In this document: in pieces, positions 27,118-36,850 of the stretch
Position numbering within the stretch: position 1 is the stretch's first letter
Layout: every line of letters starts with the position of its first letter
Assembly (NCBI RefSeq): GCF_016461825.1
Contig: NZ_JAEMNU010000037.1
Span: 34,627-85,585, forward strand
Source: Rugamonas violacea
GTDB lineage: Bacteria; Pseudomonadota; Gammaproteobacteria; Burkholderiales; Burkholderiaceae_D
Length of the DNA: 50,959 bases
Reading direction: 5' to 3'
Notes under the pieces: model-generated
What the model was told of the DNA's origin: nothing
Database searches by the model: none
What the model saw: only the letters and a program-made list of their open reading frames with translations
Made by a program: the position numbers and the translations under genes

Positions 27118-28257
27118 ATGCAATTCCAGCCATGGGACAACCCGATGGGCACCGACGGCTTCGAGTTCGTCGAATACGCCGCGCCCGATCCGAAGGCGCT
27201 CGGCGCGCTGTTCGAGCGCATGGGCTTTTGCGCCATCGCGCGCCACCGCCACAAGGACGTCACCCTGTACCGCCAGGGCGAGATCAACTTCATCATCAAC
27301 GCCGAGCGGGACTCGTTCGCCCAGCGCTTCGCCCGCCAGCACGGGCCGTCGGTGTGCGCCATCGCCATCCGCGTCGCCGACGCCGCCTTCACCTACCGCC
27401 GCGCGCTCGAGCTGGGCGCCTGGGGCTTCGACAACCAGACCGGGCCGATGGAGCTGAACATCCCGGCCATCAAGGGCGTCGGCGACTCGCTGCTCTACTT
27501 CGTCGACCGCTGGCGCGGCAAGGGCGCCGGCGCGGCCGGCGCCGCCGCGCCGCTGCCGGGCGCGATCGGCGACATCAGCATCTACGACGTCGATTTCGTC
27601 GCCATTCCCGGCGCCGTCGCCAACCCGCTCGGCAACGGCCTGACCTATATCGACCACCTGACCCACAACGTCCACCGTGGCCGCATGAAGGAGTGGGCCG
27701 GCTTCTACGAGAGCCTGTTCAACTTCCGCGAGGTGCGCTACTTCGACATCGAGGGCAAGCTGACCGGCCTGAAGTCGAAGGCGATGACTTCGCCCTGCGG
27801 CAAGATCCGCATCCCCATCAACGAGTCGTCCGACGACAAGTCGCAGATCGCCGAATACCTCGACCAGTACCACGGCGAGGGCATCCAGCACATCGCCCTG
27901 GGCAGCGACGACGTCTACGCCTCGGTGCAAAAGCTGCGCGACGGCGGCATCGTCTTCCAGGACACCATCGAGACCTACTACGAGCTGGTCGAGCGGCGTC
28001 TGCCGCACCACGGCGAGAACCTGGCCGAAATGCGCCGCCTGCGCATCCTGCTCGACGGCCACAGCTCGGAGCACGAGCGCGAGTTGCTGCTGCAGATCTT
28101 CACGCAGAACGTGATCGGCCCGATTTTCTTCGAGATCATCCAGCGCAAGGGCGACCAGGGCTTCGGCGAGGGCAACTTCCGCGCCCTGTTCGAGTCCATC
28201 GAGCTCGACCAGATCAAGCGCGGCGTGCTGCGGGACCCGGCCAACACGCCGGCCTGA
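27118..28257 (+). CDS. hppD: 4-hydroxyphenylpyruvate dioxygenase
   Basis: This Fe(II) dioxygenase turns 4-hydroxyphenylpyruvate into homogentisate in tyrosine breakdown. It has 379 residues in two vicinal-oxygen-chelate halves. The iron ligands are His180 (YIDHLTHNV), His258 (GIQHIALGS) and Glu339 (GPIFFEIIQRKGDQGFGEGN). AAGGAGA precedes the ATG. It is transcribed away from the Lrp-type gene, and the fused indolepyruvate oxidoreductase follows on the same strand after a 296-base gap, so two routes for aromatic 2-oxo acids lie side by side. Confidence 0.97.
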   Translation: MQFQPWDNPMGTDGFEFVEYAAPDPKALGALFERMGFCAIARHRHKDVTLYRQGEINFIINAERDSFAQRFARQHGPSVCAIAIRVADAAFTYRRALELGAWGFDNQTGPMELNIPAIKGVGDSLLYFVDRWRGKGAGAAGAAAPLPGAIGDISIYDVDFVAIPGAVANPLGNGLTYIDHLTHNVHRGRMKEWAGFYESLFNFREVRYFDIEGKLTGLKSKAMTSPCGKIRIPINESSDDKSQIAEYLDQYHGEGIQHIALGSDDVYASVQKLRDGGIVFQDTIETYYELVERRLPHHGENLAEMRRLRILLDGHSSEHERELLLQIFTQNVIGPIFFEIIQRKGDQGFGEGNFRALFESIELDQIKRGVLRDPANTPA

Positions 28258-28283
28258 GCACGCCAAGGGGCCGGTGACGCGGA

Positions 28284-28353
28284 CCAACCCCAGCGGCGTG
28301 AAGCCGGGGTCGGACCCCGCGGGTCCGACCCCGGGTTCGCGCCCCGGGGTTGG
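28284..28353. repeat. Palindromic repeat family 2, copy after hppD
   Basis: Outer arms CCAACCCCAGCGGCG (from 28284) and CGCGCCCCGGGGTTGG (to 28353) are roughly inverse. The inner arms GGGGTCGGACCC (28306-28317) and GGGTCCGACCCC (28321-28332) form a perfect 12-bp inverted repeat with a 3-base loop. A separate GC-rich hairpin (GCCGCC...GGCGGC, about 28396-28428) follows without a T run. Confidence 0.82.
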
Positions 28354-28553
28354 GCCTGCAGCAACGGCGCACGGGGTTCGCAGCCCCAAGGTTTGAAGCC
28401 GCCAGCACCGCGCAGAACGGTGCGGCGGCCTTGTGATACCCTGTAAAAAAACACATTTTCCGCTTCGGCGCGCCCACAAGGCGCGCCGGATCGCGCGGCC
28501 GGACCGACCCGGCCCGGCCGCGTACCGCATTGAGAATAATGGAGACAACAGCA

Positions 28554-31500
28554 ATGAACGCACCAATCAAGGGCTCGCACCTAGAGCCGGGTCCGCACGC
28601 GGACGGCATTTCCCTCGACGACAAATGGACCCTGGAGCGCGGCCGCGCCTTCATCACCGGCACCCAGGCGCTGATCCGCCTGCCGATGATGCAGCGCGAG
28701 CGCGACCTGAAGGCCGGCCTGAACACGGCCGGCTACATCACCGGCTACCGTGGCTCGCCGGTCACCAGCGTCGACATGACGGCGGTGAAGGCGAAGAAAC
28801 ACCTCGACGCCCACCACGTCAAGTTCCACCCCGGCATGAACGAGGACCTGGCCGCCACCGCCGTCTGGGGCACCCAGCAAACCAACCTGTTCAAGGACGC
28901 CAAGTACGACGGCGTCTTCTCCATGTGGTACGGCAAAGGCCCCGGCGTCGACCGCTGCGGCGACGTCTTCAAGCACGCCAACAACGCCGGCTCGGCCAAG
29001 CACGGCGGCGTGCTGGTGCTGGCCGGCGACGACCATGCCGCCAAGTCCTCCTCGACCGCCCACCAGTCCGACCACATCCTCAACGCCTGCGGCATCCCGG
29101 TGCTGTACCCGGCCTCGGTGCAGGAGTACATCGACTACGGCCTGCACGCCTGGGCGATGAGCCGCTACACCGGGCTGTGGGTGTCGATGAAGTGCGTCAC
29201 CGACATCATCGAGTCCGGCGCCGTGGTCGACTTCGACCCCGACCGCGTGCAGATCGTCACGCCGGACGACTTCGAGCTGCCCGCCGGCGGCCTGAACATC
29301 CGCTGGCCCGACACCGTGCTCGACATGGAAGTGCGGATGAACAGCCACAAGTGGTACGCCGCGCTGGCCTACGCCCGCGCCAACAAGCTCAACAAGATCA
29401 TCTGGGACAGCCCGAAGGCCAAGATCGGCATCATCACCGCCGGCAAATCCTACCTGGACACGCGGCAGGCGCTGGCCGACCTGGGCATCGACGAGCAGGC
29501 CGCCGCCGACATCGGCATCCGCCTGTACAAGATCGGCATGACCTGGCCGCTGGAGGCCGACGGCGTGCACAGCTTCGCCAAGGGCCTCGACGAGATCCTG
29601 GTGGTCGAAGAGAAGCGCCAGATCCTCGAATACGCGCTGAAGGAGGAGCTGTACAACCTGAAGGACGGCGAGCGGCCGCGCGTGGTCGGCAAGTTCGACG
29701 ACACCGGCGAATGGAGCAACAAGGGCAACACCGGCCACGGCGACTGGCTGCTGCCGGCCACCTACGAGCTGAACCCGGCGCAGATCGCCCGCGCCATCGC
29801 CAGCCGCATCTCGCACTACTGCGCCGGCCACCCGGTGGCCCAGCGCGTGCAGGAGCGCATCGCCTTCCTCGAAGCCAAGGAGCTGGTGCTGAAAACCGTG
29901 CCGGCCAAGCCGAACCCGGAGACCGACCGCACGCCGTATTTCTGCTCCGGCTGCCCGCACAACAGCTCGACCAAGGTGCCCGAGGGTTCGCGCGCGCTGG
30001 CCGGCATCGGCTGCCACTACATGGTGCTGTGGATGGACCGCGAGACCTCGACCTTCACCCACATGGGCGCCGAAGGCGTCACCTGGGTCGGCCAGGCGCC
30101 GTTCACCAACGAGAAGCACGTCTTCACCAACCTGGGCGACGGCACCTACTTCCACTCCGGCATCCTGGCGATCCGCGCGGCGGTGGCGGCCAAGGTCAAC
30201 ATCACCTACAAGATCCTGTTCAACGACGCCGTCGCCATGACCGGCGGCCAGGAGTTCGACGGCCCGCTCGACCCCGGCATGATCTCGCGCCAGATCGCCG
30301 CCGAGGGTGTCGGCCCGATCATCGTCGTCACCGACGAGCCGGAGAAATACCCGGCCGGCTACAAATGGGCCGAGGGCGTCACCGTGCGCCACCGCAGCGA
30401 GTTGATGGACGTGCAGCGCGAGTTGCGCGACAAGCCCGGCGTGTCGGCCATGATCTACGACCAGACCTGCGCCTCCGAGAAGCGGCGCCGGCGGAAACGC
30501 AACGAGTACCCGGACCCGGCCAAGCGCGCCGTCATCAACGAGGCCGTCTGCGAAGGCTGCGGCGACTGCTCGGTGCAGTCGAACTGCCTGTCGGTCGAGC
30601 CGCTGGAGACGGAACTGGGGCGCAAGCGCCAGATCAACCAGTCGTCCTGCAACAAGGACTTCTCCTGCACCACCGGCTTCTGTCCGAGCTTCGTGACGGT
30701 CGAGGGCGGCGCGTTGAAGAAGCCGAAGAAGGCCGCCGCCGGCGACGCCGCCATGCCGGTCCTGCCGATGCCCGCCATTCCGCCGACGACGACGCCGTTC
30801 GGCATCCTCATCACCGGCATCGGCGGCACCGGCGTGGTCACCGTCGGCCAGATCCTGGCGATGGCCGCCCACGTCGAAGGCAAGGGCGCGGTGGTGCTGG
30901 ACATGAGCGGGCTGGCGCAAAAAGGCGGCCCGGTGATGTCGCACGTGCGCCTGGCCGACAAGCAGGCCGACCTGCACTCGACCCGCGTCGGCACCGGCAG
31001 CGCCGACCTGGTGATCGGCTGCGACCTGATCGTCACGGCCAGCCGCGACGCCCTGTCGCGCATGGGCGAGGGGCGCACCTTCGCCGCCATCAACTCGACC
31101 GGCTCGTCGACCGCCGCCTTCGTCAAGAACCCCGACTGGCAGTTCCCCGACGCCTCCTCGCGCAGCGAGATCATCAAGGCCTGTGGCGAGAAACAGGTCG
31201 ACTTCATCGACGCCGGCCAGATCGCCACCGCGCTGATGGGCGACTCGATCGCCACCAATATGTTCATGCTCGGCTACGCCTTCCAGCGCGGCCAGGTGCC
31301 GCTCAGCGAGGCGTCGATTATCAAGGCGATCGAGTTGAACAACGTCTCGGTCGGCTTCAACAAATCGGCCTTCGCCTGGGGCCGCACGGCGGCGCACGAC
31401 CTGGCCTCGGTGGTCAAGCTGACCACGCCGGCCAAGGTGATCGAGTTCAAGCGCATGCAAACGCTCGACGACCTGGTCAACCGCCGCGTCGAACTGCTCA

Positions 31501-32132
31501 CCGCCTACCAGGACGCCGCCTACGCCCAGCAATACAAGGCCTTCGTCGACCAGGTGCGCGCCGAGGAGGCCAAGCTGGGTAAGGGCAGCCGTCTGGCCGA
31601 GGCGGTGGCGCGCTACTTCTACAAGCTGATGGCCTACAAGGACGAGTATGAAGTGGCCCGCCTGTACACCGACGGCGCCTTCCAGCAGAAGATCGCCGGC
31701 ATGTTCGAGGGCGACATCAAGCTCAAGTTCCACCTGGCGCCGCCGCTGCTGGCCAAGCACGACTCGAATGGGCACTTGATCAAGCAGGAGTTCGGCCCCT
31801 GGATGATGAAGGCCTTCGGCGTGCTGGCCAAGTTCAAGGGCCTGCGCGGCAGCGCCCTCGATGTGTTCGGCTACACCGCCGAGCGCAAGATGGAGCGCGC
31901 GCTGATCGGCGAGTACCGCCAGAGCGTGGCGGCGCTGCTGCCCAAGCTGACGGTGGACAACCTGACGCAGGCGGTGGCCATCGCCAGCATCCCGGAGGAC
32001 ATCCGCGGTTATGGCCATGTCAAGGAACGCCACCTGAAGGCGGCCAAGCAGAAGGAGGCGACGCTGATCGCCGCTTATAACGCGCCGGCGCAGGCATCGG
32101 TGCCGGCGGGTAGCCGCAGCAACGTCGCCTAA
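28554..32132 (+). CDS. Fused indolepyruvate ferredoxin oxidoreductase
   Basis: This large (1192 aa) fused 2-oxoacid oxidoreductase of the indolepyruvate ferredoxin oxidoreductase family oxidises aryl pyruvates from aromatic amino acids to aryl-acetyl-CoA, passing electrons to ferredoxin. In order: an N-terminal pyrimidine-type thiamine domain (about 35-260), a TPP-binding domain with LGDGTYFHSG (about 525) and the ND(A) motif some 27 residues later, a 4Fe-4S segment with CEGCGDCSVQSNC (from 666) and a second Cys set CNKDFSCTTGFC, a gamma domain starting GILITGIGGTGVVTVGQIL (about 750), and a C-terminal helical DUF6537-like domain. GGAGA nine bases upstream sets the ATG. Confidence 0.93.
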   Translation: MNAPIKGSHLEPGPHADGISLDDKWTLERGRAFITGTQALIRLPMMQRERDLKAGLNTAGYITGYRGSPVTSVDMTAVKAKKHLDAHHVKFHPGMNEDLAATAVWGTQQTNLFKDAKYDGVFSMWYGKGPGVDRCGDVFKHANNAGSAKHGGVLVLAGDDHAAKSSSTAHQSDHILNACGIPVLYPASVQEYIDYGLHAWAMSRYTGLWVSMKCVTDIIESGAVVDFDPDRVQIVTPDDFELPAGGLNIRWPDTVLDMEVRMNSHKWYAALAYARANKLNKIIWDSPKAKIGIITAGKSYLDTRQALADLGIDEQAAADIGIRLYKIGMTWPLEADGVHSFAKGLDEILVVEEKRQILEYALKEELYNLKDGERPRVVGKFDDTGEWSNKGNTGHGDWLLPATYELNPAQIARAIASRISHYCAGHPVAQRVQERIAFLEAKELVLKTVPAKPNPETDRTPYFCSGCPHNSSTKVPEGSRALAGIGCHYMVLWMDRETSTFTHMGAEGVTWVGQAPFTNEKHVFTNLGDGTYFHSGILAIRAAVAAKVNITYKILFNDAVAMTGGQEFDGPLDPGMISRQIAAEGVGPIIVVTDEPEKYPAGYKWAEGVTVRHRSELMDVQRELRDKPGVSAMIYDQTCASEKRRRRKRNEYPDPAKRAVINEAVCEGCGDCSVQSNCLSVEPLETELGRKRQINQSSCNKDFSCTTGFCPSFVTVEGGALKKPKKAAAGDAAMPVLPMPAIPPTTTPFGILITGIGGTGVVTVGQILAMAAHVEGKGAVVLDMSGLAQKGGPVMSHVRLADKQADLHSTRVGTGSADLVIGCDLIVTASRDALSRMGEGRTFAAINSTGSSTAAFVKNPDWQFPDASSRSEIIKACGEKQVDFIDAGQIATALMGDSIATNMFMLGYAFQRGQVPLSEASIIKAIELNNVSVGFNKSAFAWGRTAAHDLASVVKLTTPAKVIEFKRMQTLDDLVNRRVELLTAYQDAAYAQQYKAFVDQVRAEEAKLGKGSRLAEAVARYFYKLMAYKDEYEVARLYTDGAFQQKIAGMFEGDIKLKFHLAPPLLAKHDSNGHLIKQEFGPWMMKAFGVLAKFKGLRGSALDVFGYTAERKMERALIGEYRQSVAALLPKLTVDNLTQAVAIASIPEDIRGYGHVKERHLKAAKQKEATLIAAYNAPAQASVPAGSRSNVA

Positions 32133-32148
32133 GACGCTTGCCGCGAAC

Positions 32149-32179
32149 AAAAAGGGCGACCGACTGGTCGCCCTTTTTT
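32149..32179 (+). terminator. Bidirectional-looking terminator after the oxidoreductase gene
   Basis: GGGCGACC (32154-32161) and GGTCGCCC (32166-32173) with loop GACT, five As before and six Ts after, 17 bases past the stop. Confidence 0.9.
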
Positions 32180-32200
32180 GCGCGCGCCGCCGGCCAGCGA

Positions 32201-32270
32201 GCAAACCCAGCGGCGTAATTCTGGGGTCAGACCCGCGGGGTCTGACCCCGGCTCTCTGCCGGTGGGTGTT
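32201..32270. repeat. Palindromic repeat family 2, copy upstream of the TonB receptor gene
   Basis: Outer arm AACCCAGCGGCGTAA (32204-32218) and looser inverse GCCGGTGGGTGTT (to 32270). The inner arms GGGGTCAGACCC (32223-32234) and GGGTCTGACCCC (32238-32249) are perfect inverses. Confidence 0.82.
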
Positions 32271-32287
32271 CCCCCCCATGATTACAA

Positions 32288-32314
32288 CTAGCATGACGCT
32301 AGTGTTGCTTTTTT
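32288..32314 (+). terminator. Weak terminator-like hairpin ahead of the TonB receptor gene
   Basis: CTAGC (32288-32292) and GCTAG (32298-32302) with loop ATGAC, a few more pairs outside, then CTTTTTT. It lies 100 bases upstream of the receptor start, in AT-rich sequence. It may end read-through or act as an attenuator. Confidence 0.4.
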
Positions 32315-32413
32315 GTGCATTGTCGATTAAACGCATAAGAAAACGCGGATATATTCGTTCTCCATCTATACGAGTTTTGCTACTGTTGAGTTTTTTGAAA
32401 TAGCGAAAACTCG

Positions 32414-35143
32414 ATGAAGACGACAAACTTGAGATTGAAACCGCTGGCAGCCGGCGTTATCGCGCTGTTGTGTAGCCAGGCCGCCCAAGCGCAGGCGCCC
32501 GCCGCCGCTGCCGCCGCCGCCCCTGCCGTGGTGGTGAACGGAGCCGCCGCCGAGCCGCCGGCCGTCACCGTGACCGGCTCGCGCATCCCGCGCGCCACGC
32601 TGGAGGGACCGTCGGCCGTCACCGTCATCACCGGCGCCGAGATCACCAAACAAGGTTACAAGAACGTCTTCGACGCGCTGAGCAACCAGGCGCAGAACAG
32701 CGGCTTCACCCAGGGCGGCGACTTCGGCAACACCCATACCCCGTCGGCCAACGCCATCAGCCTGCGCGGCCTCGGTCCCAACCACACGCTGATCCTGCTC
32801 AACGGCCACCGCATCGCCGACTTCCCCATCGCCTACGAAGGGGCGGTCAACTTCACCAACCTGGCCAACATCCCGTCCAGCGTGGTTGAACGCATCGAAA
32901 TCCTCAGCGGCGGCGCCTCCGCCATTTACGGCTCGGACGCCATCGCCGGCGTCGTCAACGTGATCCTGAAGAAGCAGGCCGAGGGTATCGACATCAACGT
33001 CAAGGGCGGCACCACCACCCGTGGCGGCGGCAACGAGCAGCGCGTGCAGATCACCGGCGGCGGCAGCTTCGACCGACTCAACGCCCTGTTCAGCGTGGAA
33101 CTGAGCGAACGTCAGCCGCTGTGGAGCAAGGACCGCGACTTCATGGCCGTCAAGGATGGCGCGCCGACCAATGTGCTGTCGCGTAAGAGTCTGAAAACCG
33201 GCAATTATTACGACCTCGGCGACACCTGCGACACGCTGGGCGACCTGTTCGATCACAGCACCGTCAAGTACGCCACGAAGAAAGGCAGTTACTGCGCCAG
33301 CAACAAGGCCAAACCGACCTTCTGGACCACCCAGACCGAGAACAGCAGCCAGAACTTCTTCGGCAGCCTGACCTATGACCTGGCCGGCGGCACCACGCTG
33401 TTCGGCGACCTTCTGCTGTCGAGCAACAAGTCGTCCAACAGCACGCGCGGCCCGACCTGGACGTCGCTGTCGACGGCCGGCAATTACTTCCTCAACAAAA
33501 ACACCAATGTCTACGAGACCTGGACCAAGCTCAGTGCGCCGGAAGAGTTCGGCGGCGTCGAGCGCTACAACCGCGACTGGAAGGATATCGCCGGCGCGCT
33601 GTCGTTCGGCGCCCGTGGCCACATCCCCGGCAGCGATTGGACCTATGAGGCCGGTTACAACGCCTCCGTCTACCAGAGCAAGAACCACGCGCCGCGCACC
33701 CGCAGCAATATCGACTCCTTCTTCCTCGGCCCCAAACTGGGCGTCGACGGCGACGGCATCGGCATTTACGCGCCGGACCCGGCACGCCTGACCAAACGCC
33801 TGACGCAGTCCGAATTCGACAGCTTCGTCGACAGTTCCAACAGCAAGGACCGCTCCTGGGTCAACAACGTCAGCGTGACCGCCAACGGCGAGCTGTTCCA
33901 GTTGCCGGCCGGCGCCGTCAAGCTGGCCGTGCTGGCCGAGGCCGGCCGCCAGGGCTTCTCCCAGACGCCGGACGCGCGCATCAACCAAGGTTACTTCAAC
34001 ACCCTCGTGCCGGCCGACGAAGTCGGCGGCACGCGCGGCCGTTACGCCGTCGGCGCCGAGGCCAGCATCCCCGTGCTGGCACAGCTCAACCTGAGCCTGG
34101 CCGGCCGCTACGACCGCTACAAATTCGCCGACCGCAGCGAGGGCAAGCTGACCTACAACACCGGCGTCGAATGGCGTCCCGTCAAGTCGCTGCTGGTGCG
34201 CGGCGATTACGCCACCAGCTTCCGCGCGCCGGACATGAACTACATCTTCAAGGCGCGCGACAACGGCTACTATTCGTCCAGCACCGACTACCTGCGCTGC
34301 GCGCGTGACAAGCAAAGCGTCGACAACTGCGACTACGCCAACGTCTCGCCCGGCTTTGACTACATCCAGTACGGCAGCAAGGACCTCAAGTCGGAGAAGG
34401 GCAAGTCCTTCGGCGCCGGCGTGGTCTGGTCGCCTAGCGCCGACTTCGACGTCTCGCTCGATTACTGGAACATCAAGATCGACGACCTGGTCACCAACCT
34501 GAGCGCCGACCGCCTGCTGCGCGACGAGGCCGATTGCGACAGCGGCGCCAACCCCAAGGGCTCGCCGACCTGCGTCGACGTCGCCAACCGGGTGATCCGC
34601 TACGCCGCCAATGCGCCGTACAAGCCGGGCGAGGTCAAACAGATCCTGGTCAACCCGATCAACGCCGCCTCCCAGGCCGTCAGCGGTATCGACATCGCCT
34701 TCAAGTACGCCTTGCGCACCAGCGGCTACGGAAAATTCGTCTGGACCGGCAATTTCTCGAAATCGCTGACCAAAAAATCGCGCCAGTTCCCCGGCGATCC
34801 ACTCAACGACGATCTGGCCGACTTGAGCAACGTCGATTGGCCGAACAAGCTCAACACCAGCTTGAATTGGAATATCGCCGACTGGTCGAGCACCGTGTTC
34901 GTCACCCGCTACGGCCGGGTGCCAAACTCGGCCGGCACGGCGCTGCTGAACTCGACCACCAAAGTCAACGCCAGCACTGTCTACCAGCTCAACCCGCGCA
35001 CCACCGTGTCGCTGATCGTCAACAATGTCTTCGACAAGGTCAAGACCGACACCAGCTACGGTTGGCCCAACTACCCGTCGGGCAGTTTCAGCCCGGCGGG
35101 ACGCCAGGTCTGGCTTGAGCTGAACTACCACTTCGGTTCCTAG
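32414..35143 (+). CDS. TonB-dependent receptor (909 aa)
   Basis: This is an outer-membrane, TonB-energised transporter. The signal peptide ends near QAAQAQA (residue about 27) and is followed by an Ala/Pro stretch. The plug domain (about 50-170) opens with VTVTGSRIPRATLEGPSAVT and holds ISLRGLGPNHTLILLNGHRI and GGASAIYGSDAIAGVVN. The remainder is the 22-strand barrel, ending WLELNYHFGS; the final residue is Ser rather than the usual Phe. No ferric-siderophore or B12 signature is apparent. This type often takes oligosaccharides or peptides. Its leader has no obvious Shine-Dalgarno. A peptidase lipoprotein gene follows 103 bases later. Confidence 0.93.
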   Translation: MKTTNLRLKPLAAGVIALLCSQAAQAQAPAAAAAAAPAVVVNGAAAEPPAVTVTGSRIPRATLEGPSAVTVITGAEITKQGYKNVFDALSNQAQNSGFTQGGDFGNTHTPSANAISLRGLGPNHTLILLNGHRIADFPIAYEGAVNFTNLANIPSSVVERIEILSGGASAIYGSDAIAGVVNVILKKQAEGIDINVKGGTTTRGGGNEQRVQITGGGSFDRLNALFSVELSERQPLWSKDRDFMAVKDGAPTNVLSRKSLKTGNYYDLGDTCDTLGDLFDHSTVKYATKKGSYCASNKAKPTFWTTQTENSSQNFFGSLTYDLAGGTTLFGDLLLSSNKSSNSTRGPTWTSLSTAGNYFLNKNTNVYETWTKLSAPEEFGGVERYNRDWKDIAGALSFGARGHIPGSDWTYEAGYNASVYQSKNHAPRTRSNIDSFFLGPKLGVDGDGIGIYAPDPARLTKRLTQSEFDSFVDSSNSKDRSWVNNVSVTANGELFQLPAGAVKLAVLAEAGRQGFSQTPDARINQGYFNTLVPADEVGGTRGRYAVGAEASIPVLAQLNLSLAGRYDRYKFADRSEGKLTYNTGVEWRPVKSLLVRGDYATSFRAPDMNYIFKARDNGYYSSSTDYLRCARDKQSVDNCDYANVSPGFDYIQYGSKDLKSEKGKSFGAGVVWSPSADFDVSLDYWNIKIDDLVTNLSADRLLRDEADCDSGANPKGSPTCVDVANRVIRYAANAPYKPGEVKQILVNPINAASQAVSGIDIAFKYALRTSGYGKFVWTGNFSKSLTKKSRQFPGDPLNDDLADLSNVDWPNKLNTSLNWNIADWSSTVFVTRYGRVPNSAGTALLNSTTKVNASTVYQLNPRTTVSLIVNNVFDKVKTDTSYGWPNYPSGSFSPAGRQVWLELNYHFGS

Positions 35144-35246
35144 CACGTCGCCGGGGGTAAGAAATTGTAAGAAAGTATATACAAGGACGGTGGGCCGCCA
35201 TAGAATTGCCGCGCAGATATTTCTCTGCGCTGCGAGCCACCGCCCG

Positions 35247-36776
35247 ATGAAATCAAACACTCTCTTACTCCTGGCCGCGGCCGTCCTGTTCAACCTGGCC
35301 GGCTGCGGCGGCGACGCCGTCGCGCCGGCCGACACGACGGCGCCGACACCGCCCGCGCCGCCGCCCGAACCGCCGCTGCCGCCGGTGCCCCCGATCCCGT
35401 CCTCGCTGCCGCTGTACGGCCACTGCGAGAAGCCGCGCACCGGCCTGACCCCCAACGGCCTGCCGTACATGGACATCCAGGGCAGCCTGGACGACGAGCT
35501 CAACTGGGTGCGCGCGATGATCGACGAGTCCTATCTGTGGTACGCCGAGGTGCCCGCCAAGCTGAAGGCGGCCGACTTCCGCAACCCGGTCGATTTCTTC
35601 AACGCGCTCAAGACGCCCGCGCTGACCGCCTCCGGCCGGCCGCGCGACCGCTTCCACTTCACCTATCCGAGCGCCGTGTGGGACGCCATGTCGAACGACG
35701 GCGTCGAGCTGGGCTATGGCCTGACCTGGCTGCGCAACAGCGATCCGGCGCAGCCGCGCCAGTGGCTGGTCACCCTGGTCGAGCCGGGCTCGCCGGCCGA
35801 CCTGGCCGGCCTGCGCCGTGGCGACCGCCTGCTGTCGGTCGACGGCGCCCTGATCGCCGACTACGCCGATGCCGCCGTCGCCGCCCGCGTCAGCGCCGGC
35901 CTGTTCCCGGCCGTGGCCGGCGCCAGCCACCGCCTGCTGCTGCAGCGCCGCGATGGCGCCAGCCTCGACGTCACGCTCGGCGCCGTCAAGCTGAGCATGG
36001 CGCCGGTGCGCAACACCAAGGTGCTCGACACGCCGGCCGGCAAGGTCGGCTACCTGACGTTCAAGGAACACAATGCCGTCGCCGAGTTCCAGCTGGCGCG
36101 CGCCATCGGCGAGCTCAAAGCGGCCGGCGTGAACGAGCTGGTGCTCGACATGCGCTACAACGGCGGCGGCACGCTGACCATCGCCAGCGAACTGGCGTAC
36201 ATGATCGCCGGCCCGGCGGCGACCAAGGGCAAGGTGTTCGAACAGCTGAAAACCAATGACAAGAGCCAGCCGCGGCCGCCGCAGATGTTCCTCGCCAAGG
36301 CGCTCGGCTTCGCGGTGCCGCAGCCGCTGGCCAGCGGCGCCGAGCTGCCCTACCTGGGCCTCAAGCGCGTCACCGTGCTGGCCACCGGCGCCACCTGCTC
36401 GGCCAGCGAATCGGTGATCAACAGCCTGCGCGGGATCGACATCGAGGTCAACCTGATCGGCGCGCCGACCTGCGGCAAGCCTTACGCCTTCGTCCCGGCG
36501 GCCAACTGCGGCACCACCTATTTCGCCATCCAGTACCAGGGTGTCAACCACAAAGGCTTTGGCGACTACGCCGACGGCTTCCAGCCGACCTGCAACGTCG
36601 CCGACGACCTCGGCCACGCGCTGGGCGACCCGGCGGAGGGCCTGCTGGCCGCCGCGCTCAGCTTCCAGCGCGACGGCGTCTGTCCCGTCGCGCCGCGCGC
36701 CGCCGCGCCGGCCGCCGCCATGCAGCTGGTCCGCCCGCCGGTCAAGGAAATCTCGATCTACACGCCGCCCCGCTAG
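35247..36776 (+). CDS. S41-family peptidase lipoprotein
   Basis: This is a predicted lipid-anchored periplasmic serine peptidase of 509 aa. The signal peptide ends in lipobox LAGC with Cys20, then a long Pro-rich linker. A PDZ-like segment (LVEPGSPADLAGLRRGDRLL) precedes the S41 catalytic core, which has LDMRYNGGG and the nucleophile Ser in ATCSASESVINSL near residue 385. Family members cleave from C-terminal ends of proteins or tripeptides. The gene follows the TonB receptor and could process peptides it imports, but the 103-base gap leaves room for its own promoter. Confidence 0.88.
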   Translation: MKSNTLLLLAAAVLFNLAGCGGDAVAPADTTAPTPPAPPPEPPLPPVPPIPSSLPLYGHCEKPRTGLTPNGLPYMDIQGSLDDELNWVRAMIDESYLWYAEVPAKLKAADFRNPVDFFNALKTPALTASGRPRDRFHFTYPSAVWDAMSNDGVELGYGLTWLRNSDPAQPRQWLVTLVEPGSPADLAGLRRGDRLLSVDGALIADYADAAVAARVSAGLFPAVAGASHRLLLQRRDGASLDVTLGAVKLSMAPVRNTKVLDTPAGKVGYLTFKEHNAVAEFQLARAIGELKAAGVNELVLDMRYNGGGTLTIASELAYMIAGPAATKGKVFEQLKTNDKSQPRPPQMFLAKALGFAVPQPLASGAELPYLGLKRVTVLATGATCSASESVINSLRGIDIEVNLIGAPTCGKPYAFVPAANCGTTYFAIQYQGVNHKGFGDYADGFQPTCNVADDLGHALGDPAEGLLAAALSFQRDGVCPVAPRAAAPAAAMQLVRPPVKEISIYTPPR

Positions 36777-36850
36777 CGGCCGCGCGGGCGCCGCCGCCGC
36801 TGCCGCCGCCCGCCGCCGCATTCCTCCCACCCACCGTTGGAAGCCTGCCC

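Noticed and set aside
28581..32426. Very long open frame (1281 codons) on the minus strand
   Set aside because: It lies antisense to the indolepyruvate oxidoreductase; the product is His/Ala/Gly/Asp-rich without any domain. High GC leaves few stops in the opposite frame.
32366..35503. Long minus-strand frame opposite the TonB receptor
   Set aside because: The plus-strand frame has a signal peptide, plug and barrel features. The opposite translation is low-complexity shadow.
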